Assembly: GCA_029261405.1 (NCBI GenBank)
Contig: JAJDBK010000001.1
Location: 31,109 to 95,108, forward strand
DNA: 64,000 nt
Origin: Nitrospinaceae bacterium
Lineage (GTDB): Bacteria > Nitrospinota_A > UBA7883 > JAJDBK01
Direction of reading: 5' to 3'
The notes below the pieces were generated by a model, which saw only the letters and a program-made list of their open reading frames with translations, did no database searches and was not told the DNA's origin. Each line of letters begins with the position of its first letter. Position 1 is the first letter of the stretch. Positions 33,497 to 41,622 of the stretch are shown here, one piece after another. A program made the position numbers and the translations under genes.

Positions 33497-34077
33497 ACAT
33501 GCCCGCAACTGACATGGACCTTAATACCGCTCTTGAGAGATACAGACCAAGGATCGCCGGGTTCATCGCCGGGATGGCGCGGAACCATAGCGATATCGAC
33601 GATCTGACGCAGGAGACTCTTATCAAGATGTCCAGGGGGTGGGAGGGTTATAAAGGTGGCTCCTCCCTCTCCTCCTGGATATTTACCATAGCCACCAACG
33701 TGGTCAAGGACGATTACCGGGCCAGATCGGTAAGGCCACAAACCTCGAGTGAAGTAAAACCCGTAATCGCCCCCGATTCGGACGACGCTCTAACCGGTAT
33801 CGAGAAGAGAGAAGTGGGCGATTGCGTAAAAGGCGGGCTTGTCGGTCTGCCGGAACGGTACAGTTCCATTCTGGTACGCAAATATATCGACGGAGCTTCC
33901 ATCAAGGAGATCGCCAATGCCGAAGGCGCCAGTGAGAGTTCGATAAAGGTGCGGCTGTACAGGGCCAGGGAACGATTTCGCACCGAGTGCGCTGAGTCAT
34001 GCGATCTTACCGAATCGGCGTGTGGCGATTTCTCCTGCGCCCCCAAACAAGATAAGCGGGCTTCAGGAAGCGAGTAG
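33493..34077 (+). CDS. ECF-type sigma-70 factor with cysteine-rich C-terminal tail
   Basis: A 194-aa sigma factor. Region 2 is ALERYRPRIAGFIAGMARN, DIDDLTQETLIKM and FTIATNVVKDDYR; region 4 is GLPERYSSILVRKYIDGASIKEIA and SIKVRLYRARERF. A tail of about 30 residues has four Cys (CAESCDLTESACGDFSC), the zinc- or thiol-binding style seen in some ECF factors regulated without a separate anti-sigma. The ATG that overlaps the microprotein stop is chosen over a much longer frame upstream. It likely recognises the two mirrored promoters upstream. Its end overlaps the convergent glutaredoxin gene by 15 bases. Confidence 0.9.
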   Translation: MNMPATDMDLNTALERYRPRIAGFIAGMARNHSDIDDLTQETLIKMSRGWEGYKGGSSLSSWIFTIATNVVKDDYRARSVRPQTSSEVKPVIAPDSDDALTGIEKREVGDCVKGGLVGLPERYSSILVRKYIDGASIKEIANAEGASESSIKVRLYRARERFRTECAESCDLTESACGDFSCAPKQDKRASGSE

Positions 34078-34314
34078 CTCCGCAAGCTCCTTTTCAAATT
34101 TCTGGCTGTTGAACCTGTTACCATCGATAAAATTCCCCTTGTACTCCAGGGTCGGTAGAACTCTTTTTCCCCTGGCGGCGATAATAATATCGACCGCGGA
34201 CTCGTTCTCTTCTATATCAACGAGATTGTATTCGATCCCCTTTTCGTCCAACACTCTTTTTGCGGCATGACAGTCGGGGCACCAGGTAGCCATATATAGT
34301 GTTAATACAGACAT
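34063..34314 (-). CDS. Glutaredoxin
   Basis: An 83-aa glutaredoxin-fold protein with active site TWCPDCHAAKRVL, the cis-Pro motif VLPTLEYKGNFIDG, and a normal length. It reduces disulfides or glutathione/other thiol adducts in the cytoplasm. GGAGGAG lies 8 bases before the ATG. It converges on the sigma gene, overlapping its last 15 bases, and is close to arsM, so it may help arsenate or arsenite redox chemistry. It has no visible promoter of the arsM type. Confidence 0.93.
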   Translation of the reverse strand: MSVLTLYMATWCPDCHAAKRVLDEKGIEYNLVDIEENESAVDIIIAARGKRVLPTLEYKGNFIDGNRFNSQKFEKELAELLAS

Positions 34315-34442
34315 TTACATATCTCCTCCGCTGGTTTTGCAATATTTCGTTACCCGCATTATATTTATAGTGAGATATATCGGTAAAGAAGAATCTTTTC
34401 ACCATTTATTTCATCAAAAAGTCATGTTGCATGGAGGTGAAA

Positions 34443-34757
34443 ATGAAAAGCGATAAAAAGCAAGCGCCTTCCACTGGCGCTGGCAGGGCCGGAGCCAAGG
34501 CCAAAACCGGAAACAGGTCCAAGACTGTACGGAAAAGTGACAGAGAAAAACTCCACCGGGAGACCGGTAATCACATCAATATAATGGGAGCGTCGAAATG
34601 TGTGCATTGCGGCGGTTTAATAAAAAGCGATCCGATGGGTGATACCTGTGTAATGTGCGGACGTTCCAAAGGGCATTTATGCTCATCGTGCATGACCCTT
34701 CAGGAGACGGCTCCGACAAAAGAGGCCAAGGGAAGAGGCGGGCGCAAACTGGCCTGA
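34443..34757 (+). CDS. Small zinc-ribbon protein
   Basis: A 104-aa basic protein. A disordered Lys/Ala/Gly-rich N-terminal half is followed by CVHCGG and CVMCGR, then CSSC, which can form one or two zinc knuckles. GGAGGTGAAA leads into the ATG chosen (12 bases after a less likely start). Nucleic-acid binding is plausible given the basic tail. No family name is recognised. Confidence 0.82.
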   Translation: MKSDKKQAPSTGAGRAGAKAKTGNRSKTVRKSDREKLHRETGNHINIMGASKCVHCGGLIKSDPMGDTCVMCGRSKGHLCSSCMTLQETAPTKEAKGRGGRKLA

Positions 34758-34764
34758 CGCCGTC

Positions 34765-35676
34765 TCAGGAACCAGTGTACGAAAGGTGACTGATAAGCCC
34801 TGCGATTGTTCGGTTGACGGGTGTATCGATACCGAGTGAATCGCCGAGGGCGGTGACCTTTTCGTTGAAGATATCGACCTCCATTTTTCTCCCGGAGCGT
34901 CTGTCTTGTAGCATCGAAGGGATGACCTCACCCCCCTTTACAGTTACTTCAATATTCCGTTGCGCCATTTCAGGTTTCAGATCCACTTCCATTTCGCGGG
35001 CAACGGCAATCCATTCGAGCATAGCCGACAGAATCAGCGGTTTCACCTTATCTGACTGCGCCGCCGTTTTTGCGTCGCAATCAAGAATCGCGCAGATGGA
35101 GTTAAATCCGACGTTCCAGATCATCTTGGCGCAGATATCACGTTTGATGTTATTTGATATCTTGCACTTTATATCGGCGCGCCCAAAGGCCACAGCGATC
35201 TCCTTGACCCGCTCAGTCACCTCCCCGTCAAGCTCGCCAATAGCGATATGGCCATAGGCCGAATGGGCGATTACTCCCGGTTTTTCCACTCTCGACCCGA
35301 TAAAACAGACTCCCCCAATGACTTTTTCCGCGCCAAACCTCCTGAAGAGAATATCTTCGCTGTCAAGACCGTTCTGGAAAGAGACCACGGCTGTAGTTTC
35401 GCCGACACTTGATTCAAAGAGGCCAAGAGAGCCGCTGGTATCGTAAGACTTCACGCAGACAATAACAAGGTCCGCGACACCGAAAGGTTCGCTCGTTTCA
35501 CCGCATGGCGGTTGTACGGTAAAATCCCCGGATGAAGTTTTAACGGTCAACCCCCTCCTTTTTATAGCTACCAGGTTCTCTTTACGGGCGATAAAAAAAA
35601 CTTCATGCCCGGCTTTGGCAAGGGTAGCGCCGTAATATCCCCCTACTCCGCCCGCTCCGACTATAACTATCTTCAT
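34765..35676 (-). CDS. panE: Ketopantoate reductase (2-dehydropantoate 2-reductase)
   Basis: A 303-aa NADPH-dependent oxidoreductase. The nucleotide site is MKIVIVGAGGVGGYYGA; later motifs IVCVKSYDT, ALQNGL-like SFQNGLDSEDIL and the catalytic Lys in CAKMIWNVGFNSICAI fit ApbA/PanE. It makes pantoate for coenzyme A. The ATG lies about 6 bases after a TATTAT element with no ribosome site, so the message may be leaderless. It is divergent from the DUF503-rbfA-truB genes. Confidence 0.9.
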   Translation of the reverse strand: MKIVIVGAGGVGGYYGATLAKAGHEVFFIARKENLVAIKRRGLTVKTSSGDFTVQPPCGETSEPFGVADLVIVCVKSYDTSGSLGLFESSVGETTAVVSFQNGLDSEDILFRRFGAEKVIGGVCFIGSRVEKPGVIAHSAYGHIAIGELDGEVTERVKEIAVAFGRADIKCKISNNIKRDICAKMIWNVGFNSICAILDCDAKTAAQSDKVKPLILSAMLEWIAVAREMEVDLKPEMAQRNIEVTVKGGEVIPSMLQDRRSGRKMEVDIFNEKVTALGDSLGIDTPVNRTIAGLISHLSYTGS

Positions 35677-35731
35677 GCGGGCATAATAGCATTCCATTGC
35701 TCTTGATGAAACTGTGTGGTAGCGTAAAACC

Positions 35732-36013
35732 ATGGTTATTGGTATTTGCAAGATAGCCCTTGACCTGCATGGTAACAGCTCGCTTAAGGGAAAACGTAAA
35801 GTGGTGAAGAGTGTCAAGGACAGGGTCAAACACCGATTCAACGTCTCCATCGCCGAAGTTGAGGATCACGACTTTCACCAGAGGGCCGTTCTCGGTATGG
35901 CGGTAGTATCCGCCGATTCAGCTCACGCCGATAGTCAGATCCAGACAGTATCCTCCTTCATCGCCGAACAGGCGCTGATTTCTGATTTTCAGTTTGAACT
36001 GGTTCACCGTTAG
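35732..36013 (+). CDS. DUF503 family protein (YlxP-like)
   Basis: A 93-aa protein matching the DUF503 pattern: VIGICKIALDLHGNSSLKGKR, VVKSVKDRVKHRFNVSIAEV and a hydrophobic end. YlxP sits with ribosome maturation factors (infB-rbfA region) in many bacteria. Here rbfA follows 17 bases later. A role in ribosome assembly is inferred from conserved neighbourhood. Confidence 0.92.
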   Translation: MVIGICKIALDLHGNSSLKGKRKVVKSVKDRVKHRFNVSIAEVEDHDFHQRAVLGMAVVSADSAHADSQIQTVSSFIAEQALISDFQFELVHR

Positions 36014-36030
36014 AATTTGGAGGTGTCTAA

Positions 36031-36405
36031 ATGAAAAGGTTTCATCGATCAGACCGGCTCTCTGAAGAGCTGATAAAAGAATTGTCGAGCATCATTCAAA
36101 AGGATATCAAGGATCCGAGAATCGGCAGTTTCGTATCGGTAGTCAAGTTGCGTCTCTCAAAGGATCTCAAGAACGCCACGGTATATATCTCGGTTTACGG
36201 CTCCGACGATGAGAAGACCGGCACTATGGCGGCGTTAGTCAGCGGCGCCGGTTTCATAAGAAACCTGATAGGTAAACGGATGCGAATCCGGGCCGTACCC
36301 ACGTTCTTTTTTCAACTCGACGATTCGATCGAATACAGCTCCAAAATACAGAAGATACTGCACGATACCGCCGAAGAAGATCAGAGGAACCACGACCCGG
36401 AATAA
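36031..36405 (+). CDS. rbfA: Ribosome-binding factor A
   Basis: A 124-aa protein of normal RbfA length, starting MKRFHRSDRLSEELIKELSSII, with DPRIGSFVSVVKLRLSKDLKNA and the KH-type core ending FFQLDDSIEYSSKI. It aids 16S rRNA 5'-end processing and 30S maturation, especially in the cold. GGAGGTG lies before the ATG. The nusA-infB genes usually upstream are not here. Confidence 0.96.
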   Translation: MKRFHRSDRLSEELIKELSSIIQKDIKDPRIGSFVSVVKLRLSKDLKNATVYISVYGSDDEKTGTMAALVSGAGFIRNLIGKRMRIRAVPTFFFQLDDSIEYSSKIQKILHDTAEEDQRNHDPE

Positions 36406-36414
36406 TTTAGTCCT

Positions 36415-36442
36415 TTGGCGCCAGCCCGTTAAAGTCTATAAT
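36415..36442 (+). promoter_or_regulatory. Sigma-70 promoter upstream of truB
   Basis: TTGGCG (36415-36420) and TATAAT (36437-36442) are 16 bp apart, and truB starts 32 bases after the -10. This gives truB its own transcript apart from rbfA. Confidence 0.6.
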
Positions 36443-36474
36443 CTCGCCTTTTGCTTGAAACAGGAAAATAGCGC

Positions 36475-37386
36475 ATGAATGGCTTTCTTAATATAGATAA
36501 ACCGGAGGGCATCACCTCCGCAGAAGTGGTACGGGTTATAAAACGGGTCCTTCACCCTAAAAAAATCGGCTACATCGGCACTCTTGACCCTATAGCTACC
36601 GGGGTTTTGCCTATCGGAATGGGTAAAGCGACCAAACTCTTTCCGTTTCTGGAAAAGGGGGACAAAGCCTACGAGGCTACCCTGACCCTCGGTTCCTCCA
36701 CAGATACCCAGGATAGAACCGGCAAGGTGATAGACAGCGCCGACCCCTCCGGCATAAGTGAAGATGCGGTAAGGGAGGGACTGGCCGCTTTTGAAGGTGA
36801 AATCGAACAGCTTCCGCCGATGTTTTCCGCCAAGAAAATCAATGGAGAACGGCTCTACAAACTGGCCCGGGAGGGTAAGGTGGTAGAGCGCAAGGCCATA
36901 AAGGCCACCATAAAGGATATGACGTTTATCTCTAAAGAGGGGCCGGATGTGCGATTCTCCGTAGTGGTATCAACCGGCGCGTATGTGCGGACCTTGTGCC
37001 ACGATCTTGGAGAAAAACTTGGCGTACACGCACATCTGAAAGACCTTATAAGGACCCGCGCTGGCAATTTTTCTATCGAAAACAGCGTTAAACTCGCAGT
37101 GTTGGAAGAGGGCGGGGATGAGGCGTTGGAAGAGCGCCTTATTTCACTGGCGGACGGACTTGATACCCTCTCAAAGGTGGTGGTAGTCGCCCATACGTCA
37201 GACAGGTTACAAAACGGTCACTCTGTCGGAGTTTCGGAAATTGTCAGCTACGAGGATGTTCCGGGAGCTGTCAACATACGGATCGTAAACAAAAGAGGGA
37301 AGCTCATCGCCATCGGTACCGCCGAAGGACTGCCGATAGCCGGGTTCCCCTTCACATCGATCCAGCCGAAGAAGGTCCTGCTTTAA
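36475..37386 (+). CDS. truB: tRNA pseudouridine(55) synthase
   Basis: A 303-aa enzyme with FLNIDKPEGITSAEVV, KIGYIGTLDPIATGVLPIG (catalytic Asp in GTLDP), and LPPMFSAKKINGERLY, and a PUA-like C-terminal part. It makes pseudouridine 55 in the T loop of tRNAs. GGAAAATAGCGC lies before the ATG. Its last 35 bases overlap the convergent dehydrogenase gene. Confidence 0.96.
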   Translation: MNGFLNIDKPEGITSAEVVRVIKRVLHPKKIGYIGTLDPIATGVLPIGMGKATKLFPFLEKGDKAYEATLTLGSSTDTQDRTGKVIDSADPSGISEDAVREGLAAFEGEIEQLPPMFSAKKINGERLYKLAREGKVVERKAIKATIKDMTFISKEGPDVRFSVVVSTGAYVRTLCHDLGEKLGVHAHLKDLIRTRAGNFSIENSVKLAVLEEGGDEALEERLISLADGLDTLSKVVVVAHTSDRLQNGHSVGVSEIVSYEDVPGAVNIRIVNKRGKLIAIGTAEGLPIAGFPFTSIQPKKVLL

Positions 37387-38452
37387 TCCTTATACCCATA
37401 TCCTCAAGGTCGGCGAAGAGCAGGCCTGGGTCGCAAATATGACCCATCATGTGGAGGCCGGGTCCGGGACTCTTTTCGAGATACTGTTTCAGACAGGCCA
37501 CAACAGGAGCGGCGGTCAGGTAATATGCGTCTTCGTGTTCGATTTTAAGGGAGGCTCTCACCGGTTTTCCCTCTTTCTCCCCTTCGGCGTTCAAGAGGAG
37601 AGTCACTGCGGTAAACTTCGGGGGAAACCGGGTGTCCCACCAAACAGCGATCCGGGCGAGAGTTTTTATACCTGCCCCCTTCCTTACGGCTCCTAACAGC
37701 AAAGCAAGAGGCAGTACGACAAAATCGACAACCCAGTTGACGCTGGCGGCGTAGATTCCGGTCGATTCCAGACCAAAAATTTCTGGAGCTTCCCTGATCT
37801 CTTCAAGGAATATCGGGTATCCCTTTTTGACTCCGAACGGGGGTCCAAAATCGAAAGTTTCTGAATCGTAGTTCTTCCCCCACTTGCCGTTCCTGAACGA
37901 AAGCGACTGATAATCTTGTAAATCCTCGATGAAAGAGGTGACCGAACCGATGTCATCCGCTTTCAGGCTCATGGCCATTCCGACCACAGCTTTTTTATAA
38001 AGGTCGAATGAGGGGGCCGATTTTTTAATCATAAGGTAAGAGAGTCCGGGATGGCAACCGGCCTGGGTTATGAAACATCGGCCTGCGGCTCTGATGTCAG
38101 ACTCAAGCTCTTTCAAGGTTGTATAGACGGCCCCCTGAAAGTGGATATCCATGAAATCGGTACCGGTCGATATGGCGGCTTTTGTCATCAGGTCGATGTA
38201 TCCGGTCACCGTTCCAGCCGACAGCGCCAGGTCCGCTTCGGCAAAAGCTTTTTCAAGGGATGCGATATCGGAAGCGTCCGCCACGGTTGATGTCACGCGG
38301 GTGGATTGAAGGCTCTCGGCGAACTTTTTCGCTTTACCTCCGTTCCGACCGGCAACGACAACCTGCGCGTCAGTCTGGTCGAGCAGAAGTCTGACAAGGA
38401 TTTTACCGGTCGATCCGTACCCGCCGATGACAAGAATCGTTTTGGAATTCAT
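37352..38452 (-). CDS. Saccharopine dehydrogenase-like NAD(P)-binding protein
   Basis: A 366-aa protein with the Rossmann motif ILVIGGYGSTGKILVRLLL and VVVAGRNGGKA, and the SDH-like linker TGTDFMDIHFQGAVY. Many such proteins are trans-acting enoyl reductases or carbonyl reductases, so the substrate is not clear. A hydrophobic segment (VNWVVDFVVLPLALLLGAV, about 240-260) is unusual for a soluble enzyme and may bind membranes. It converges on truB with a 35-base overlap of coding ends. Confidence 0.85.
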   Translation of the reverse strand: MNSKTILVIGGYGSTGKILVRLLLDQTDAQVVVAGRNGGKAKKFAESLQSTRVTSTVADASDIASLEKAFAEADLALSAGTVTGYIDLMTKAAISTGTDFMDIHFQGAVYTTLKELESDIRAAGRCFITQAGCHPGLSYLMIKKSAPSFDLYKKAVVGMAMSLKADDIGSVTSFIEDLQDYQSLSFRNGKWGKNYDSETFDFGPPFGVKKGYPIFLEEIREAPEIFGLESTGIYAASVNWVVDFVVLPLALLLGAVRKGAGIKTLARIAVWWDTRFPPKFTAVTLLLNAEGEKEGKPVRASLKIEHEDAYYLTAAPVVACLKQYLEKSPGPGLHMMGHICDPGLLFADLEDMGIRIKAGPSSAGSM

Positions 38453-38773
38453 AACAGAAAGCCAACTCCGGTTGTTTCATTGGTTGAATGTCTTAAGCGC
38501 TTAATTTAACCGCTCAATGCCGTTCACGCAACACCGGGTACCTTTGGGGTCGGGTGTGTTTGATTATTTTCCTGCTACCAGCTATTATCATCTGACAGCC
38601 CTTGATATGGAGGATTTTCATATCCAAATATTTTAAGGCGCCGGAAACACCTCATCAGCGAGGATAACCACGACCCTCCGGCTAGCTGGCTTGGCGAGCA
38701 GGCGCGGCAAGACAAGACATGGGTGAGGCTCGTAGTACCTGCTGACTACGGGCCTCTTAGTAAGCGATTCCTG
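38453..38773. other. Intergenic region, about 320 bp
   Basis: No gene is supported. It contains the lysK-side hairpin listed next and no recognisable tRNA. It is the upstream region of the dehydrogenase gene on the minus strand. Confidence 0.5.
38725..38756 (-). terminator. Hairpin downstream of lysK
   Basis: GAGGCTCGTAGT and ACTACGGGCCTC pair with one G-T mismatch across an 8-base loop. It lies about 20-50 bases after the lysK stop. There is no T-tract, so it may be a Rho-type or processing structure. Confidence 0.45.
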
Positions 38774-40345
38774 TTACCCCTCCAGATATTTCTCCAGGCG
38801 GCTGATCGCTTTCTCAAGTCCCAGCAGGAAAATAAAACTGCCGATCTTTGGGCCTGACTCGCTTCCGAGAAAAACGCAGTAGAGGTTTTTGAACCACTCT
38901 TTCGGTTTCAGGTCGTTCTCTTTGCCAACGGTAAACGCAAGGGTTTGCAGATCGTCGGCTGTAGGCTCTTTATCTCCCAGCTTTGCCAGTTCATCATGAA
39001 ACTTCTGGACCACAGGGTCAAGGGCCGGGTCGGGCGCAACCTCGGTCTTGTTCGGCAAATAAAATTCGTTGTAATACCGGATGACACCATCAATCAGGTC
39101 GTCGTAGTAGGCCATGTTCTCTGTAATATGTGGCTGGTATTTTACGAGGTAGCCGCGAATGATCTCCGGGTCTGGTTCGTTGAGCGCGATAAGCAGGTTG
39201 TAGATCAACGAGTATGTAATCACCCGCTCACCATCCCCCGAATCGGCGTGGCCCGATTTCGACAGCCGGGTCACAAAAGCCGCCGCATGGTCGGGTGACT
39301 GGCCATCGTACCCGGCGATGAGGGTCAGGTATTCATCGACGATCTTCGGAAAAATCGGCAGACCCATCTTCTTCGCCTGTTGCGGTTTTGTGTACATGAA
39401 ATAGAGGAGCGAATCGACCGGCGCATACGATAACCACTGGTCGAGGTTAACGCCGTTCCCGATCTTTTTCGATATCTTCTTGCCGGTCTCGTCGAGGAAA
39501 AGCTCGTATTTGAAAAACTCCGGCGGTTTTCCACCCATCTTTCTGATAATTTTCGAGGTGAGCCGGGCCGATTCTGTCAGGTCTTCGCCGTGCATTTCGT
39601 AATCGACGCTGTTGGTATAGAGTCGCAACGCCCAATCGACCTTCCATCCAACCTTCAGGGTTCCGCCGAGTACGCTAATAATCCCCTTGTGACCGCACGC
39701 CCGATATTTCCCTTCAGCGGACTGGTCGCATACATAATCGATGGTATAGTTGGCGTCGTCGTATCCAGTCACCCGTGTCGAATATATCTTCTGGCAATTT
39801 TCGCATATGGGGAAGAAAGGGGACCAGTCGGCCCGCTTCCCTTTCGAGATGGTCGCAACGAACATCTCCGTGATCGCCGAACGGTTATCGACAACCCGTT
39901 TTAACGCCTCGTCAAAAACCCCGGAACTGTACTGCTCTGTGGAGGAACGAAAATCGTATGTAAACCCGAACGAGTCGAGAAACTCGCACAGCTTCCTGTT
40001 CATGTTATGGGCGTAAGAGGCTTCCTCTCCGAACGGGTCGGGTACCATGGTGAGCGGTTTGCCAAGATGCCCTTTTATCATGTCGCGGTTTGGTATGTTG
40101 CTCGGGGCCTCCCGTAGCCCGTCCATATCGTCGGAGAAGGCTATGAGATGGGTTTCGAGGTTCGGCGCCAGCGTATTGAGCGCCTGTAACACAAACGATG
40201 TGCGGGCGACCTCGCCGAATGTGCCTATATGTGGAAGACCGGAAGGACCGTACCCTGTCTGGGCTGTGACAGTAGTTTTGCCGTTTCGTTCACACCGTTT
40301 GAGGATACGACCGGCCTCCGTAAAGGGCCACTGCTTGTATTGCAT
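38774..40345 (-). CDS. lysK: Lysyl-tRNA synthetase, class I
   Basis: A 523-aa class I enzyme. The HIGH-like motif is GPSGLPHIGTFGE and the KMSKS-like motif is GKKISKKIGNG. ALRLYTNSVDYEMHGEDLTESA and the zinc-type pair CENCQ with later Cys match LysRS-I. It charges tRNA-Lys; most bacteria use the unrelated class II enzyme, so the presence of LysRS-I is a lineage marker (Spirochaetes, alphaproteobacteria, archaea and some others). No second lysyl enzyme is in this window. It is divergent from ffs. Confidence 0.95.
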   Translation of the reverse strand: MQYKQWPFTEAGRILKRCERNGKTTVTAQTGYGPSGLPHIGTFGEVARTSFVLQALNTLAPNLETHLIAFSDDMDGLREAPSNIPNRDMIKGHLGKPLTMVPDPFGEEASYAHNMNRKLCEFLDSFGFTYDFRSSTEQYSSGVFDEALKRVVDNRSAITEMFVATISKGKRADWSPFFPICENCQKIYSTRVTGYDDANYTIDYVCDQSAEGKYRACGHKGIISVLGGTLKVGWKVDWALRLYTNSVDYEMHGEDLTESARLTSKIIRKMGGKPPEFFKYELFLDETGKKISKKIGNGVNLDQWLSYAPVDSLLYFMYTKPQQAKKMGLPIFPKIVDEYLTLIAGYDGQSPDHAAAFVTRLSKSGHADSGDGERVITYSLIYNLLIALNEPDPEIIRGYLVKYQPHITENMAYYDDLIDGVIRYYNEFYLPNKTEVAPDPALDPVVQKFHDELAKLGDKEPTADDLQTLAFTVGKENDLKPKEWFKNLYCVFLGSESGPKIGSFIFLLGLEKAISRLEKYLEG

Positions 40346-40395
40346 TATTTTCCGTGAAAAATCGGGGATTATATCACAGGAAGTGATGAATATCG

Positions 40396-40424
40396 GTGAA
40401 CGATCAAGTAGTCTGTGGTACTAT
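40396..40424 (+). promoter_or_regulatory. Promoter of the SRP RNA
   Basis: GTGAAC (40396-40401) and TACTAT (40419-40424) are 17 bp apart, with the RNA beginning about 6 bases later. Confidence 0.6.
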
Positions 40425-40429
40425 TCTGC

Positions 40430-40524
40430 GGTCGGGCCTTACGCAATCGTTACCCGCGGACCCCGTCAGGCCCGGAAGGGAGCAGCGGCAGTGGAGCTTT
40501 CGGTGTGCGTAAGTAGCCCGGCGC
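40430..40524 (+). ncRNA. ffs: Signal recognition particle small RNA (4.5S type)
   Basis: The conserved apical core is present, GTCAGGCCCGGAAGGGAGCAGC, where Ffh binds (GGAAG-type loop with the asymmetric AGCAGC side). The ends pair: GTCGGGCCTTACGCA at the 5' side with TGCGTAAGTAGCCCGGC at the 3' side. Five T residues follow the closing helix and act as a terminator. The length of about 95 nt fits the short bacterial form without an Alu domain. Ffh is encoded 7 kb away. Confidence 0.93.
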
Positions 40525-40626
40525 TTTTTCTGATATATTTTCCTGAGCCATCTCCCCCGCATAATCATCACACCATTCCTCCATCGGTGTTGCGAAAGGA
40601 TCAGGTGGAATCGGAGCGAGGTACGG

Positions 40627-41589
40627 TTATTTATTCGATAGTCTGTCGAGTATGGCGCATCCGTGTTCATCGCACAGGTAGAAGGTGTGCATGAACCGCT
40701 CTTTCTCCACGAGTTTCGCCACCATACCGGTAGCCTTCCCCTTGGCTGACAGGTATTCAAGCTGTACCTTGCCGTCACCTATCTCCCTGGCCCAGTAGCA
40801 GTTCTGACCTCCACCTATAACATCGACCTTCTCGTGGTAATGACCATCTATCTTGCCATCGGTCAAGGAGGCTGTTTCCCCATCTTCAGTGGAGTATGTC
40901 ACCGCTTTATCACCACGGTAGAACGAAGCGCGACCGCCCCCGGCGCCACCGGCCCCTTTATTGGTTTTTTCCGACTTCTCCAGCGGGACAGAACCGGGAG
41001 GCGGAGCTATACTGGCCTGGGATCTGTTCGCTCTCTCAAAAGACGAATCCATCGACATCGTGTTCGATACCGGAACGTTGACCGGTTTCGCCTGTTTCTC
41101 CTGAAGGTACTCTGGTGTCGCTGGTTTTCTGCCGCCAGCCAACAGATAATCGGTCATAATCTTGAATTGGCTCGAAGAGAAAGGTTTTACGATGGTCTCG
41201 TTGGCGCCAGACTTGATCGCTGTTACGAGAATAGCCTCGTTCCCTTTCATGACGGTAAAGAGGATTTTCAGATCTTCTTGTTTGAACTTGTGACGTAAGG
41301 AGAGCAGATATCGTAACCCTGCGCCGTTATCGAGGTTGCTGTCGATGATGACAAGGTCGAGTTCGCATATTTCACTCGGTGTCGCGCCGCCAAGCAAACC
41401 GGACATGCCGGAATTCCCTTTGGTGTTTTCGGCAAAAACCTGATCCGCTTCTTTGCATGAGACAGCTTCCTTGATTATCCCGTACCCGAACTTGTGTAAC
41501 ATGATTGAGATAACGTTTCTGCTGGTAGCGTGAGGATCGGCGATCAGAACTCTGACCTTCGATTTATCTTTCGGCTTCATTTGCGCCAT
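40627..41589 (-). CDS. Receiver-domain protein with novel C-terminal domain
   Basis: A 320-aa protein. Residues 10-150 are a receiver domain (VRVLIADPHATSRNV, acceptor Asp in LVIIDSNLDNG, Lys in IVKPFSSSQF), with an insertion of about 25 residues before the strand holding Asp. A Pro/Gly/Ser-rich linker (170-230) joins a small beta-rich C-terminal domain (CYWAREIGDGKVQLEYL, FYLCDEHGCAILD) that I do not recognise. This is not a DNA-binding domain. It may be a single-domain-output signalling protein for chemotaxis or a kinase cascade. GGAGAG lies before the ATG. Confidence 0.85.
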   Translation of the reverse strand: MAQMKPKDKSKVRVLIADPHATSRNVISIMLHKFGYGIIKEAVSCKEADQVFAENTKGNSGMSGLLGGATPSEICELDLVIIDSNLDNGAGLRYLLSLRHKFKQEDLKILFTVMKGNEAILVTAIKSGANETIVKPFSSSQFKIMTDYLLAGGRKPATPEYLQEKQAKPVNVPVSNTMSMDSSFERANRSQASIAPPPGSVPLEKSEKTNKGAGGAGGGRASFYRGDKAVTYSTEDGETASLTDGKIDGHYHEKVDVIGGGQNCYWAREIGDGKVQLEYLSAKGKATGMVAKLVEKERFMHTFYLCDEHGCAILDRLSNK

Positions 41590-41622
41590 AAAAGTTACTC
41601 TCCGAATTTTGCCCGTTGTCAG

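Noticed and set aside
38640..38773. Possible tRNA or structured RNA before lysK end
   Set aside because: A 12-bp hairpin is there, but no cloverleaf, T-loop or acceptor pairing could be assembled.
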